From assembly GCF_030818695.1 (NCBI RefSeq), contig NZ_JAUTAR010000001.1, forward strand, positions 924,501-988,500: 64,000 bases of DNA, read 5' to 3'. The DNA comes from Chryseobacterium sp. SORGH_AS_0447. GTDB lineage: Bacteria > Bacteroidota > Bacteroidia > Flavobacteriales > Weeksellaceae. Shown in pieces: positions 1-8,060 of the stretch; positions within the stretch are counted from its first letter, which is position 1, and every line of letters starts with the position of its first letter. The position numbers and the translations under genes are program-made. A model generated the notes under the pieces. That model saw only the letters and a list, made by a program, of their open reading frames with translations. It was not told the origin of the DNA and ran no database searches.

Positions 1-446
1 TTTACATAATTTGCCGTACCGGTGATCGGGGCCATTCCGACATAAAAAGTTGTCCCCAGACCTGCCAGTCCTTTGGAAGTAATGATTTCCGCATGATTGG
101 GAACTGAAAACCTGTAATTGGCAAAAAACTTCTTGCTCCCTTTCAGATATACTCCCATGGAATTTGGGGTGAAAAGATCGGAAGGATTATCCGTTATTAA
201 GAAATTGTTGGGAATGCTTACCTGCACCGGATTCCCTTTACTTACCTGTACTGTCGTAAAAAGGGAATTGCTGTTATAAATCTGTACAGAAAAAGGAGTT
301 ACCACATCTGTAGACAGATATAGATAACCCTGTAAGTTCGCTGTTCCTGCTTTGGAAGCCATTGGCGCAAACCAATGATCCGTGTCAAGCTGGGCATTGC
401 ATAATAAACAAAGAAATGTACAAATGGTTAGTAGAAGTTTTTTCAT
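1..446 (-). CDS. N-terminal part of a secreted surface protein, probably type IX-secreted (partial)
   Basis: The gene runs off the left edge, so only its first 148 or so codons are present. It starts with a clear Sec signal peptide (MKKLLLTICTFLCLLCNAQ). The following stretch contains DTDHWFAPMA, a run like LYLSTDVVTPFSVQIYN and a later EIITSKGLAGLGTTFYVG. This pattern is typical of the N-terminal domain of large Flavobacteriia surface proteins that end in a gliding-motility/type B type IX sorting domain, and it distantly resembles IgGFc-binding modules. The C-terminal sorting signal lies outside the window, so secretion by the type IX system is inferred from family knowledge. No promoter was identified in the AT-rich sequence upstream. 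Confidence 0.7.
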   Translation of the reverse strand, partial: MKKLLLTICTFLCLLCNAQLDTDHWFAPMASKAGTANLQGYLYLSTDVVTPFSVQIYNSNSLFTTVQVSKGNPVQVSIPNNFLITDNPSDLFTPNSMGVYLKGSKKFFANYRFSVPNHAEIITSKGLAGLGTTFYVGMAPITGTANYV

Positions 447-590
447 ATTTCTCAATAAGGGATGCAAATGTAAATATTAAAAATCAATTTTTTACATAAA
501 ATTTAATTACTAATTTCTATAATATGAAATATTGTTGAATTTTTAATATTTTTTTAATATCACAGTGTATTCCATAAACAGAGAAATAAA

Positions 591-619
591 ATGAGACTGT
601 CCTTTTGGGACAGTCTCAT
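591..619 (-). terminator. Intrinsic terminator after tsf
   Basis: A perfect 12-bp stem (ATGAGACTGTCC paired with its complement) encloses a 5-base loop just downstream of tsf. In the minus direction it is followed by a TTTTATTT tract. Confidence 0.85.
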
Positions 620-641
620 CATTATTTTTAATCTGAAAAGA

Positions 642-1466
642 TTATAAGCTTACTCTTACAAATCCGGTTACTTTAAGGTCTCCGTTTACAGATTTTACAT
701 AGTCAGCTACAGACATGCTGCTGTCTTTGATGAAATCCTGGTGTACCAAAGTGTTGTCTTTGTAGAATCTCTGCATTTTACCTTTAAGGATGTTATCGAT
801 AATGTTTGCAGGCTTACCTTCTTCTGTAAGTTTATGTCTTTCGATTTCCAATTCTTTGTCGATCGTTGCCTGAGAAACTGCGTTCTCATCAAGAGCGATC
901 GGGTTCATAGCAGCTACCTGCATAGAAACCGCTTTAGCCGCTTCGCTAGCTCCTTCTACGTTAGCAGAAAGTGCAGTGATAGAAGCGATTTTGTTTCCTG
1001 CGTGGATGTAAGCTCCCAAGAAAGGCCCTTCGATTCTTTCGAATGCACCGATCTCGATTTTCTCACCGATAACTCCGGTTTGCTCGATTAATTTTTCAGC
1101 AACCGTAAGCCCGTGGAAATCAGTAGCCAATAATTCTTCTTTTGTAGCTGCGAAAATTGCCATTTCAGCCAATTCGTAAGCCAACTCGATGAACGCTTCG
1201 TTCTTAGCAACGAAATCGGTTTCACAGTTCAAAGAGATTACAACACCTAACGTGTTGTCTTCGTTTACTCTTGCGATTACTGCACCTTCAGTAGACTCTC
1301 TGTCCGCTCTGTTAGCCGCAACTTTCTGTCCTTTTTTTCTAAGGATATCTACTGCTTTTTCGAAATCTCCTTCAGCTTCTACTAAAGCTTTCTTGCAGTC
1401 CATCATACCTGCACCTGTTTGGTTTCTCAATTTTGCTACGTCTGCAGCAGCTGGTGTATAAGACAT
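642..1466 (-). CDS. tsf: Elongation factor Ts
   Basis: EF-Ts is the guanine-nucleotide exchange factor that regenerates EF-Tu-GTP in the cytoplasm during translation. The N-terminal UBA-like segment carries the family signature LRNQTGAGMMDCKKAL near residues 13-28, followed by the TDFVAKNEAF motif near residues 83-92 and two dimerisation subdomains. At 274 aa it is a normal length for Bacteroidota. It is transcribed alone: the neighbour upstream points the other way and a terminator follows immediately. The usual partner rpsB is therefore not adjacent, which is a departure from the common rpsB-tsf pairing. The start ATG lies 63 bases downstream of a consensus -7 box. Confidence 0.98.
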   Translation of the reverse strand: MSYTPAAADVAKLRNQTGAGMMDCKKALVEAEGDFEKAVDILRKKGQKVAANRADRESTEGAVIARVNEDNTLGVVISLNCETDFVAKNEAFIELAYELAEMAIFAATKEELLATDFHGLTVAEKLIEQTGVIGEKIEIGAFERIEGPFLGAYIHAGNKIASITALSANVEGASEAAKAVSMQVAAMNPIALDENAVSQATIDKELEIERHKLTEEGKPANIIDNILKGKMQRFYKDNTLVHQDFIKDSSMSVADYVKSVNGDLKVTGFVRVSL

Positions 1467-1528
1467 AATATCTATTATTTTTTTATTTAAGGTTTAGTAT
1501 TAATTTTTAGCTTAATTTTAAAGCGATG

Positions 1529-1536
1529 CAAAGATA
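1529..1536 (-). promoter_or_regulatory. -7 promoter box for tsf
   Basis: The minus strand reads TATCTTTG, a perfect TAnnTTTG Bacteroidota -7 element. No convincing -33 TTG was seen. It gives tsf its own promoter and a leader of roughly 55 bases. Confidence 0.7.
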
Positions 1537-1611
1537 ATGATTTTAATGATAAACTAAAAAATGACTTTTTGCGTTATTTGTATATTTAATAAATTTTTAA
1601 ATGTTTACTTA

Positions 1612-2301
1612 ATGAAAAAAATATTCTTCCTCATATTTTTATGTATTTTCACCCTCGGTTTTTCTCAAAAAAAGAAAAAAACGAAATCCAAAGCCATCGT
1701 AGAAAAGGAAACAGCGATCATTTATACGGAAAGTGATGCAGAGGCAACGGCCGAGGCTAGGGTAGTGGCCGGCTTTCTGAAACAGAATCCGGGACACGCC
1801 AAAACCGATTATTTCAAGAAGAAGCTTATCCAGATGATTATGGCCAATAATTCTCCTGAGGCCAAACCGACAATTAAAGCAGTCAGCGAAGATAAAATCC
1901 GGCAGATGGTTCTGGATAACAATAAACTGAACAATGCCAAGACCATAGCCGCTGCCAGTACGGGTTCCGCAAAAACAGAAAACGCATTAGGCGGAAGCAA
2001 AAAATCTTCCGGGGCCAGCGAGCAGAATAAAAGGACAGCCGCGATGCTTACTCACTTGTTCAACAACGATCCAACGGATAAAGAAGCTTATATCAATATT
2101 AAGAACCGGTCTAAATGCAGGCTCATCGTAAAGATCAACGGGAAAAAATATTACAACCTGGATGTTCCCGCCAACGGGCAAAATTTCCTGCTGGTGGAAA
2201 AAGGAGAGTACGTCCTGACTACCATGGTCTGCGATGCTAAGTATTCTTCCCTGAAAAAGATCAATAAGGATATTGAGATTGAACTGAATTTAAGTGAATA
2301 A
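1612..2301 (+). CDS. Secreted hypothetical protein (possibly DUF6759-type)
   Basis: This 229-aa protein has a strong signal peptide (MKKIFFLIFLCIFTLGFSQ) followed by a very lysine-rich stretch, so it is probably exported to the periplasm. The start was set at this signal peptide rather than at an ATG 51 bases upstream. The middle is alanine/lysine rich and probably unstructured. The C-terminal 65 residues look like a compact beta domain (SKCRLIVKINGKKYYNLDV...GEYVLTTMVCDAKYSS) reminiscent of the flavobacterial DUF6759 family. That family assignment is from memory and uncertain. No enzymatic motif is visible. It is convergent with accA and shares a bidirectional terminator with it. Confidence 0.75.
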   Translation: MKKIFFLIFLCIFTLGFSQKKKKTKSKAIVEKETAIIYTESDAEATAEARVVAGFLKQNPGHAKTDYFKKKLIQMIMANNSPEAKPTIKAVSEDKIRQMVLDNNKLNNAKTIAAASTGSAKTENALGGSKKSSGASEQNKRTAAMLTHLFNNDPTDKEAYINIKNRSKCRLIVKINGKKYYNLDVPANGQNFLLVEKGEYVLTTMVCDAKYSSLKKINKDIEIELNLSE

Positions 2302-2318
2302 GATTGTATTATAAAAAT

Positions 2319-2356
2319 AAAAATCCCGGTTAAGAAAATTCTTAACCGGGATTTTT
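2319..2356. terminator. Bidirectional terminator between the secreted hypothetical gene and accA
   Basis: A near-perfect stem (AAAATCCCGGTTAAG and its complement) sits between two convergent genes, with A-rich sequence before it and a T-rich run after it. It can work in both directions. Confidence 0.85.
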
Positions 2357-2359
2357 ATT

Positions 2360-3316
2360 TTATCCTTTAAATTGCCCCATCGCAATAAATTTGTCTTGTC
2401 TCTGGGTTTCCAATTCTTTTCCTGTGAATTTTGAAAAGGCTTTGATGTTTTGCAATATCGAGTTTTTCAGATTCAGATAAGTGGTTTCCGGATCGTAATG
2501 TGCTCCGCCCAGCGGTTCTTCTACGATGCCGTCGATGAATTTCTCTCTCAGGGCATCTTTCGGGGTAAGATTCAGGGCATTGGCGGCATCTTCCTTGTGG
2601 TCCCAGTTTCTCCAAAGGATGGAAGAGCAGCTTTCCGGTGCAATTACCGTATACCATGTGTTTTCAAGCATGTATACTTTATTTCCTACACCGATTCCTA
2701 AAGCACCGCCACTAGCTCCTTCACCGATAATATAAGTGAAGATAGGCGTTTTAAGCATGGTCATTTCGAAAATATTTCTCGCAATGGCTTCTCCCTGTCC
2801 TCTTTCTTCCGCTTCAAGTCCCGGATAGGCTCCCGGAGTGTCAACCAAGGTTACTACCGGAATTCGAAACTTTTCAGCCAGCTTCATCAGTCGTAACGCT
2901 TTTCTATATCCTTCAGGATTCGGCATCCCGAATCTTCTGTGCTGTCTTTCTTTGGTAGTTCTTCCTTTCTGGGTACCGATGATCATTACTTTCTGGCCAT
3001 CAAGCGTGGCCAAGCCGCCAATCATGGCAGGATCATCTGCAAAATTCCGGTCTCCGTGAAGTTCCAGAAAGCTTCCTTTATCCACCATTCCGTTGATATA
3101 GTCCAGGGTATAAGGACGGTCCGGATGACGGGAAAGCTGTACCCGCTGCCAGGGTGTAAGATTTCCATAGATTTCTTTTTTCTTTTCTATGATTTTATCC
3201 TCGATCTGGCTGCATGCTAATTTTACATCAACACCACTTTCTTCTCCTACTAAAGAACACGTTTGGTATTGATCCATTAATTCTTTTATAGGAAGTTCGA
3301 AACTTAAATATTCCAT
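2360..3316 (-). CDS. accA: Acetyl-CoA carboxylase carboxyltransferase subunit alpha
   Basis: AccA is half of the carboxyltransferase that moves CO2 from carboxybiotin (on AccB) to acetyl-CoA, making malonyl-CoA for fatty acid synthesis. The 318-aa length matches the family. Visible signatures are the N-terminal coiled segment, [20 protein letters not shown] near residue 55, [22 protein letters not shown], and the crotonase-like oxyanion-hole region [20 protein letters not shown]. The gene stands alone, with its own -7 box, away from accB-accC at about 25 kb. Separation of accA from accBC is common in bacteria. Confidence 0.98.
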   Translation of the reverse strand: MEYLSFELPIKELMDQYQTCSLVGEESGVDVKLACSQIEDKIIEKKKEIYGNLTPWQRVQLSRHPDRPYTLDYINGMVDKGSFLELHGDRNFADDPAMIGGLATLDGQKVMIIGTQKGRTTKERQHRRFGMPNPEGYRKALRLMKLAEKFRIPVVTLVDTPGAYPGLEAEERGQGEAIARNIFEMTMLKTPIFTYIIGEGASGGALGIGVGNKVYMLENTWYTVIAPESCSSILWRNWDHKEDAANALNLTPKDALREKFIDGIVEEPLGGAHYDPETTYLNLKNSILQNIKAFSKFTGKELETQRQDKFIAMGQFKG

Positions 3317-3338
3317 TCTTGAAGTAAATTAAATCTTT

Positions 3339-3346
3339 CAAATTTA
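3339..3346 (-). promoter_or_regulatory. -7 promoter box for accA
   Basis: The minus strand reads TAAATTTG (TAnnTTTG) 23 bases before the accA start. No good -33 element is visible at normal spacing. Confidence 0.55.
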
Positions 3347-3363
3347 TGAAAAATTATCAAAAA

Positions 3364-4869
3364 CTATTTAAAATTATTAATTGCATTGTTTATTCGGGTG
3401 ATAGTCTCTTCTTTTCCAAGAAGTTCCATGATGTCCGGAACATCCGGGCCTTTCAGTTCGCCTACTAAGGACAATCGTAGCGGCATCATCACTTTACCCA
3501 TTCCCAACCCTTTGTTTTCCGCAAAATCATGCACGGCCTGCTTCACATTTTCAGCACTGAATTCCACGGCTTCCAATTGGTAAGCAAGTTCCTGCAAAAT
3601 TCCGGAAGTTTCATCATTCCATGCTTTTTTCGATGCCTTTTCATCATAAGCAACTGGCGCTTCGAAGAAGAATTTTCCATTTTCGTAGATATCTTTAGGG
3701 AAAGTTGCTCTCTCTTTCATGAGATGAATGACCTTTATTAATTTATCATCAGAAAGCGTCAGATTTAAGTCTGAATCTTTTAAAATCTGAAGCAAGTCTT
3801 CGTTGGATTTCTGCTGAATATACTGATGGTTGAACCATTCTGCTTTCTCTTTACTAAACCTTGCTCCGGCTTTATGAACTTTATTTAAATCAAATTCTTT
3901 GGTCATTTCATCCAGCGACAAGATTTCCTTGTCATCTGCAGGAGACCAGCCCAATAGAGCAACCATATTGATAAATGCCTCAGGGAGATAGCCACTTTCC
4001 CGGTATCCTTTGGAAACATTTCCGGTTGCAGGATCCGTAAAGTTTAGCGGAAATACAGGGAATCCGAATTTATCACCGTCTCTTTTGCTTAACTTTCCTT
4101 TTCCTTCCGGCTTTAAAATTAGAGAAAGATGCGCAAACTGAGGAGCTTTCCAACCCATTGCCTCATATAATAATGTATGTAAACCTAAAGATGGCAGCCA
4201 CTCTTCACCGCGAATCACGTGTGAAATTTCCATTTCATGATCGTCGATGATGTTGGCGAAATGGTAAGTCGGCATCCCGTCGTTTTTTACCAGCACTTTA
4301 TCATCTAAAGTATTGGTATTTACCGAGAATTTTCCACGGATGATATCTTCCAGGTTCAACGTTCTGTCAACCGGCATTCTGAATCTCACCACATAGGGTG
4401 TTTTGTCATCCAATAACTGCTGTAACTCTTCTTCAGAAAGGGTTAAACTGTTTTTTAGCTGATTTCTTGTTTTATTGTCATAAGAAAAGACATCGCCTCT
4501 TGCTTCATATTCAGCACGGATGGCATCGAGCTCTTCAGCAGTATCAAAAGCGATGTAGGCATACTCTGTTTTTAAGATCTGCGCGGTATACCGGTCGTAG
4601 ATATCTCTTCTTTCGGATTGTCTGTACGGAGCAAACTTCCCTCCTTTTTTAGGACTTTCGTCGGCAATGATTCCACACCATTCAAGGGCTTCCTCAATGT
4701 ATTCTTCTGCTCCTTCCACATATCTTGCCGTGTCAGTATCTTCAATTCTCAATACAAATTCACCGCCCTGGTTTTTAGCAAAAAGATAATCATATAATGC
4801 CGTTCTTACGCCTCCCAAATGTAATGGTCCCGTAGGACTTGGAGCAAAACGTACTCTTACTTTGTCCAT
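3364..4869 (-). CDS. gltX: Glutamyl-tRNA synthetase
   Basis: This class I aminoacyl-tRNA synthetase charges tRNA-Glu. The HIGH-type motif lies in PSPTGPLHLGGVR at residues 10-22 and the KMSKS-type motif is KLSKR at residues 259-263. The C-terminal half forms the helical anticodon-binding domain. At 501 aa the length is normal. The start was chosen at MDKVRVRFAPSPTG. An in-frame TTG seven codons upstream is the tail of the -7 promoter box and would not be in the mRNA. The gene stands alone, 47 bases from accA. Confidence 0.97.
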   Translation of the reverse strand: MDKVRVRFAPSPTGPLHLGGVRTALYDYLFAKNQGGEFVLRIEDTDTARYVEGAEEYIEEALEWCGIIADESPKKGGKFAPYRQSERRDIYDRYTAQILKTEYAYIAFDTAEELDAIRAEYEARGDVFSYDNKTRNQLKNSLTLSEEELQQLLDDKTPYVVRFRMPVDRTLNLEDIIRGKFSVNTNTLDDKVLVKNDGMPTYHFANIIDDHEMEISHVIRGEEWLPSLGLHTLLYEAMGWKAPQFAHLSLILKPEGKGKLSKRDGDKFGFPVFPLNFTDPATGNVSKGYRESGYLPEAFINMVALLGWSPADDKEILSLDEMTKEFDLNKVHKAGARFSKEKAEWFNHQYIQQKSNEDLLQILKDSDLNLTLSDDKLIKVIHLMKERATFPKDIYENGKFFFEAPVAYDEKASKKAWNDETSGILQELAYQLEAVEFSAENVKQAVHDFAENKGLGMGKVMMPLRLSLVGELKGPDVPDIMELLGKEETITRINNAINNFK

Positions 4870-4887
4870 TTCAATTTTATTTTGGTG

Positions 4888-4895
4888 CAAAGGTA
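4888..4895 (-). promoter_or_regulatory. -7 promoter box for gltX (overlaps a false TTG start)
   Basis: The minus strand reads TACCTTTG. Its final TTG is in frame with gltX and mimics a start codon. The expected transcription start lies downstream of it, giving a very short leader before the ATG at 4869. Confidence 0.75.
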
Positions 4896-4922
4896 AGAGA
4901 CTTTACTTTAAAAAAAGGAATT

Positions 4923-5837
4923 CTATTTTGGATTTTTAAGAAGGATATAATTTTTATATTCCCCGAAACGGATTTTTAGTAAGTCTTCGATAGGCTGCAG
5001 GTATTTATCCTTTTTTTTCCAGACCGCCTGGGATTTGTCATGGTTGAAAACAAAGGTATAAGCGGCAATCGCTTCTGCCATAACCTGAGGGTGCGTCCCT
5101 TTAAATTGGGTTACCCGGTCTACGGTATTATAATTGAACTCGTTCTTCGGTGCTTCTTCCAGCTTTTTATCCGTATGGCCGTAATAGTATACGAAGTTAT
5201 TGGCTTTTAAAGACATGGTTCGTTTGGATTTTACGGAACTGTAATGATAAACGGGAGCATTTAAGGTTAGCACTTTCAGCTTTTCTCCTCTTTCGGATCC
5301 GTTCTCATAATTTTCGATGGAATTGAATTTCCTGAAACCCTGAGAATCAATATAGGCCCTGATTTTAGGATTGTATTTAAAAATTCTGATTTCATTTCTA
5401 TGAACCCTGCGGCTGTTCCGGATATGGTTGTAATCGCCCCAGAAATGAATGAAAGGCTGAAGCAGCCCTTCCACTTCTTTATACCGATCAGCTTCCTGCA
5501 TCTTTGCCAAAATTAAAGGATAATCCTTTTCATGTAAAACCTCATCGGCCTGAATGTGGATTACCCAATCTGCGGACGGAGATACATGGGTAAATGCAAT
5601 ATTGCATTGCTGAGCAAATATTTTGCCTCCCCGTGTCATGGAATCGTCCCAAACCGTATCAATGATTTTTATCTTTGGATCGTCGAGACCCAAAATAGCT
5701 TCTCGGGTTCCGTCGGTAGAGTCTCCGACTGCAATTACCAATTCGCTACACAAAGGAAGCACGGATTTTATCGATTCTATAAAGGGAACCCCGTAGGTAA
5801 AGCCATTTCTGACATAGCTGAATGCACTGATTTTCAT
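4923..5837 (-). CDS. Family 2-like glycosyltransferase
   Basis: This 304-aa protein begins MKISAFSYVRNG, and the GT-A signature follows: a nucleotide-binding strand ELVIAVGDSTDGT near residues 32-44 and a metal-site-like IQADE near residues 95-99. It has no transmembrane segment, so it is probably a cytoplasmic enzyme adding a sugar to a lipid or protein acceptor. Neither donor nor acceptor can be told from sequence. It lies upstream of gltX on the same strand and abuts the accessory glycan region on its other side, so it may or may not belong functionally to that region. Confidence 0.8.
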   Translation of the reverse strand: MKISAFSYVRNGFTYGVPFIESIKSVLPLCSELVIAVGDSTDGTREAILGLDDPKIKIIDTVWDDSMTRGGKIFAQQCNIAFTHVSPSADWVIHIQADEVLHEKDYPLILAKMQEADRYKEVEGLLQPFIHFWGDYNHIRNSRRVHRNEIRIFKYNPKIRAYIDSQGFRKFNSIENYENGSERGEKLKVLTLNAPVYHYSSVKSKRTMSLKANNFVYYYGHTDKKLEEAPKNEFNYNTVDRVTQFKGTHPQVMAEAIAAYTFVFNHDKSQAVWKKKDKYLQPIEDLLKIRFGEYKNYILLKNPK

Positions 5838-6095
5838 TTAGAAATATTAGCAAAAAGCAAAAGTCTGATTTTTTTCTTAAAGCCGCAATTATTTTGGAAA
5901 ATTAATTTGATTATGGTGAGCTTACTCAATTACAATAGATTGTTAAAAGTAATTTAAGTACATGTAAAGTGCATTTAAGGTAAGATTGAAAATTTGAATT
6001 ATAGTAAATTTTTGTCGATTATTAGATTTAAATTATATTCATTGTATAGTGATATATATCATTTCTACAAATTTATTTCACATATTGTAGAGTAT

Positions 6096-6103
6096 TATCT
6101 TTG
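6096..6103 (+). promoter_or_regulatory. -7 promoter box for the MACPF gene
   Basis: TATCTTTG lies 16 bases before the MACPF start ATG, at the end of a strongly AT-rich 280-base intergenic region (5838-6119) in which no other feature was recognised. Confidence 0.7.
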
Positions 6104-6119
6104 CTGAAAATTGTTAACT

Positions 6120-7544
6120 ATGAAAAAACAAATTCTTTTTTGCTTTAGTAGTCTACTAATGCTCTTAATGGCTTCATGTTCTTCTGAAGAACTAAATAAT
6201 GAGGTTGCAGAAAATTTGAAGAACTCTGGAAGATCTCTTACTGGAAAATCAGCCGGAGATGGAATCTATGATGTTTTAGGACATGGATATAATGCAGCAG
6301 GTGAATATGCCAATTCCAATTCTGCAGGATTTCAGGTAATAGATATTAATAGGTTTCAATTAGAACAGCCAGGAAGATTGATTACTGAAAATACTTTTTC
6401 TCAAGAGTATATAGAGGAATATGCAGAAAATGCAGAGGCTTATTCTAAAATGGTTTCCACAAAAGTAGACGTAACGGCAGGATTCAAATTATTTGGTCAG
6501 TCGATAAAAGCAGGATTTAATTCTGCGGTAACGAATACTAATAAATTTGATGCTAAATATATTTATGGAAGTTATAATCTTGTAATTAAGCAGCGAAGAC
6601 TTCGATTTAATGCGTTACCTGGTATGTTGGGTGATTATCTTACTCCTGAGTTTACCCAGGATTTACAAACAAAAACACCACAACAAATTGTACAGGACTA
6701 TGGAACACATGTAACTTTGGATATTTATACAGGAGCAAAAATGGACATAATGTTTCAGTCTGAGACAACTAACCAAGATCGTGAGCGGGCTGCTAGAATC
6801 GGTGTAAAAGTGGGAGTCGGGAGTATTTTTGATATTAATGTTACTAATGATGTGAATACTACGGAATCTAATAAAAACTATTCTCGAAAGTTGTCTTATA
6901 GAACAAGAGGCGGAGATCCGTCCAAAGGACTTGTTGGTGAGATAAATTTAGAACAGACGAATCCTAAAATTAATATTTCAAACTGGCAAAATAGTTCCAC
7001 TCCTAGTAATTCTGTTTTAGTTGATTTTGGAAATAAGGGTTTAATTCTTATTTATGATTTAGTAAAAGATCCAACAAAGAAGGCTCAATTAAAAGCTTAT
7101 GTAGATCAATATTTGATTGATAATAAAGTTAATTTAGATTATATAACTAATATTTACTCATATTGGAATGGTATAGCAAAAGATCATTATTATACTCCTA
7201 AATATGCTAATAATATTGGAGATTGGAATTATGAACATGTTGCCTTTAAAGCGCCTTCAAAACAAATTGATGACGCAGTAGCCATTTATTCATATTGGAA
7301 TGATACCGATTATGATCATTACTATTCAACAGTTAATGCTTCTACAGTAGGAGGTGGAAAATGGAAAAGTGATGGAATTTTATTCTATGCTTATTCATAT
7401 CAGAAAGGAGGTACTGTCCCAATTTACCAATACTGGAATGCAACCGATAAAGATCATTATTATAGTGTAGATAATTTACCAACCGCCGGAGGAGGTAAAT
7501 GGATTAATGAAGGAATTGCTTTTTATGCTTATCCAGCCAATTGA
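6120..7544 (+). CDS. Surface MACPF-domain lipoprotein, candidate pore-forming antibacterial toxin
   Basis: This 474-aa protein starts with a lipoprotein signal ending MASC (Cys20). The mature N-terminus CSSEEL has acidic residues like the Bacteroidota surface-export signal, so it is probably exposed on the cell surface. The perforin signature appears as YGTHV at residues 194-198 followed by GA at 205-206, within the expected helix/strand setting. In gut Bacteroides, MACPF lipoproteins of this kind (BSAPs) kill related strains by pore formation. The C-terminus (about 345-471) holds three repeats of roughly 40 residues with the core IYxYWNxxxxDHYY and a final W-K/N..GI-AFYAY. These resemble DUF5648-type repeats and may bind a glycan or outer-membrane receptor. 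A glycan-synthesis locus follows directly. The start is the ATG after the -7 box; an in-frame TTG at 6111 was rejected. Toxin function is inferred. Confidence 0.8.
   Translation: MKKQILFCFSSLLMLLMASCSSEELNNEVAENLKNSGRSLTGKSAGDGIYDVLGHGYNAAGEYANSNSAGFQVIDINRFQLEQPGRLITENTFSQEYIEEYAENAEAYSKMVSTKVDVTAGFKLFGQSIKAGFNSAVTNTNKFDAKYIYGSYNLVIKQRRLRFNALPGMLGDYLTPEFTQDLQTKTPQQIVQDYGTHVTLDIYTGAKMDIMFQSETTNQDRERAARIGVKVGVGSIFDINVTNDVNTTESNKNYSRKLSYRTRGGDPSKGLVGEINLEQTNPKINISNWQNSSTPSNSVLVDFGNKGLILIYDLVKDPTKKAQLKAYVDQYLIDNKVNLDYITNIYSYWNGIAKDHYYTPKYANNIGDWNYEHVAFKAPSKQIDDAVAIYSYWNDTDYDHYYSTVNASTVGGGKWKSDGILFYAYSYQKGGTVPIYQYWNATDKDHYYSVDNLPTAGGGKWINEGIAFYAYPAN
7152..7535 (+). repeat. Three tandem YWN/DHYY repeats in the MACPF protein
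   Basis: Three in-frame repeat units encode residues about 345-378, 389-425 and 435-471 of the MACPF protein. All keep IYxYWN and DHYY; units 2 and 3 share GGGKW and end in FYAY. The first unit is the most diverged. The same region, shortened, survives as a relic near 11.7 kb. Confidence 0.85.
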
Positions 7545-7564
7545 TTTGTAAAATATATCTAATT

Positions 7565-7600
7565 AAAATGAAGTTTTCTAAGAAAACTTCATTTTTGTTT
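7565..7600 (+). terminator. Terminator after the MACPF gene
   Basis: A perfect 14-bp stem (AAAATGAAGTTTTC and its complement, loop TAA) is followed by a T-rich run. It separates the MACPF gene from the cupin promoter. A decayed version is found at the equivalent place in the second copy (about 11848-11876). Confidence 0.85.
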
Positions 7601-7671
7601 GTAAAGTTGTTATTTTAATTTTCAATATCTAAAATAGTTTTTTTGTTCACCTGTTATTTTGGAAATTAATT

Positions 7672-7679
7672 TACTTTTG
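7672..7679 (+). promoter_or_regulatory. -7 promoter box for the first cupin and its cassette
   Basis: TACTTTTG lies 19 bases before the cupin start. The surrounding sequence is conserved in the second copy at 11955-11962, which supports a functional role. Confidence 0.6.
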
Positions 7680-7698
7680 TAATCCTAAACCTTAGAAT

Positions 7699-8043
7699 AT
7701 GTTAGAAATTGGAGAAAGACCATGGGGGAAATATTATGTTCTAGCTGATGAGCCTCATTATAAATTAAAGAGAATTGAGGTAAATCCCGGACAGAAACTT
7801 TCTTACCAATATCATCACAAAAGACAGGAGCAATGGACCATCATCGAGGGTGATGCTACTGTAGTTCTTGATGGTAAAGAAATTAATCTTGCTTACGGAG
7901 AGAGCATCTTTATCCCTCTCGGAGCAAATCACAGAATGATGAATCTTTCTAATAAGCCTGTTGTTTTCATTGAAGTGCAGACTGGGACTTATTTTGGGGA
8001 AGATGATATTGTGAGATTGGAAGATGAATATGACCGGCAATAA
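7699..8043 (+). CDS. Stand-alone cupin of the phosphomannose isomerase type II family (copy 1)
   Basis: This 114-aa protein corresponds to the C-terminal cupin (MannoseP_isomer) half of bifunctional ManC/AlgA enzymes, without the nucleotidyltransferase half. Visible signatures are ERPWGKYYVL, the metal-site set YQYHHKRQEQW, GESIFIPLGANHR and the closing VQTGTYFGEDDIVR. The likely role is interconversion of mannose-6-phosphate and fructose-6-phosphate or a related hexose phosphate, feeding the sugar-nucleotide pool for the adjoining glycosyltransferases. It is 105/114 identical to a second copy at 11982-12326. It heads a plus-strand cassette with short gaps to the next three genes. Confidence 0.85.
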   Translation: MLEIGERPWGKYYVLADEPHYKLKRIEVNPGQKLSYQYHHKRQEQWTIIEGDATVVLDGKEINLAYGESIFIPLGANHRMMNLSNKPVVFIEVQTGTYFGEDDIVRLEDEYDRQ

Positions 8044-8060
8044 ATAATAACACACTAAGG

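Noticed and set aside
741..1091. Long open frames antisense to tsf and, elsewhere, antisense to gltX, accC, pdxA and ftsE
   Set aside because: They lack promoters, signal peptides or recognisable domains and are explained by codon bias of the real genes on the opposite strand.
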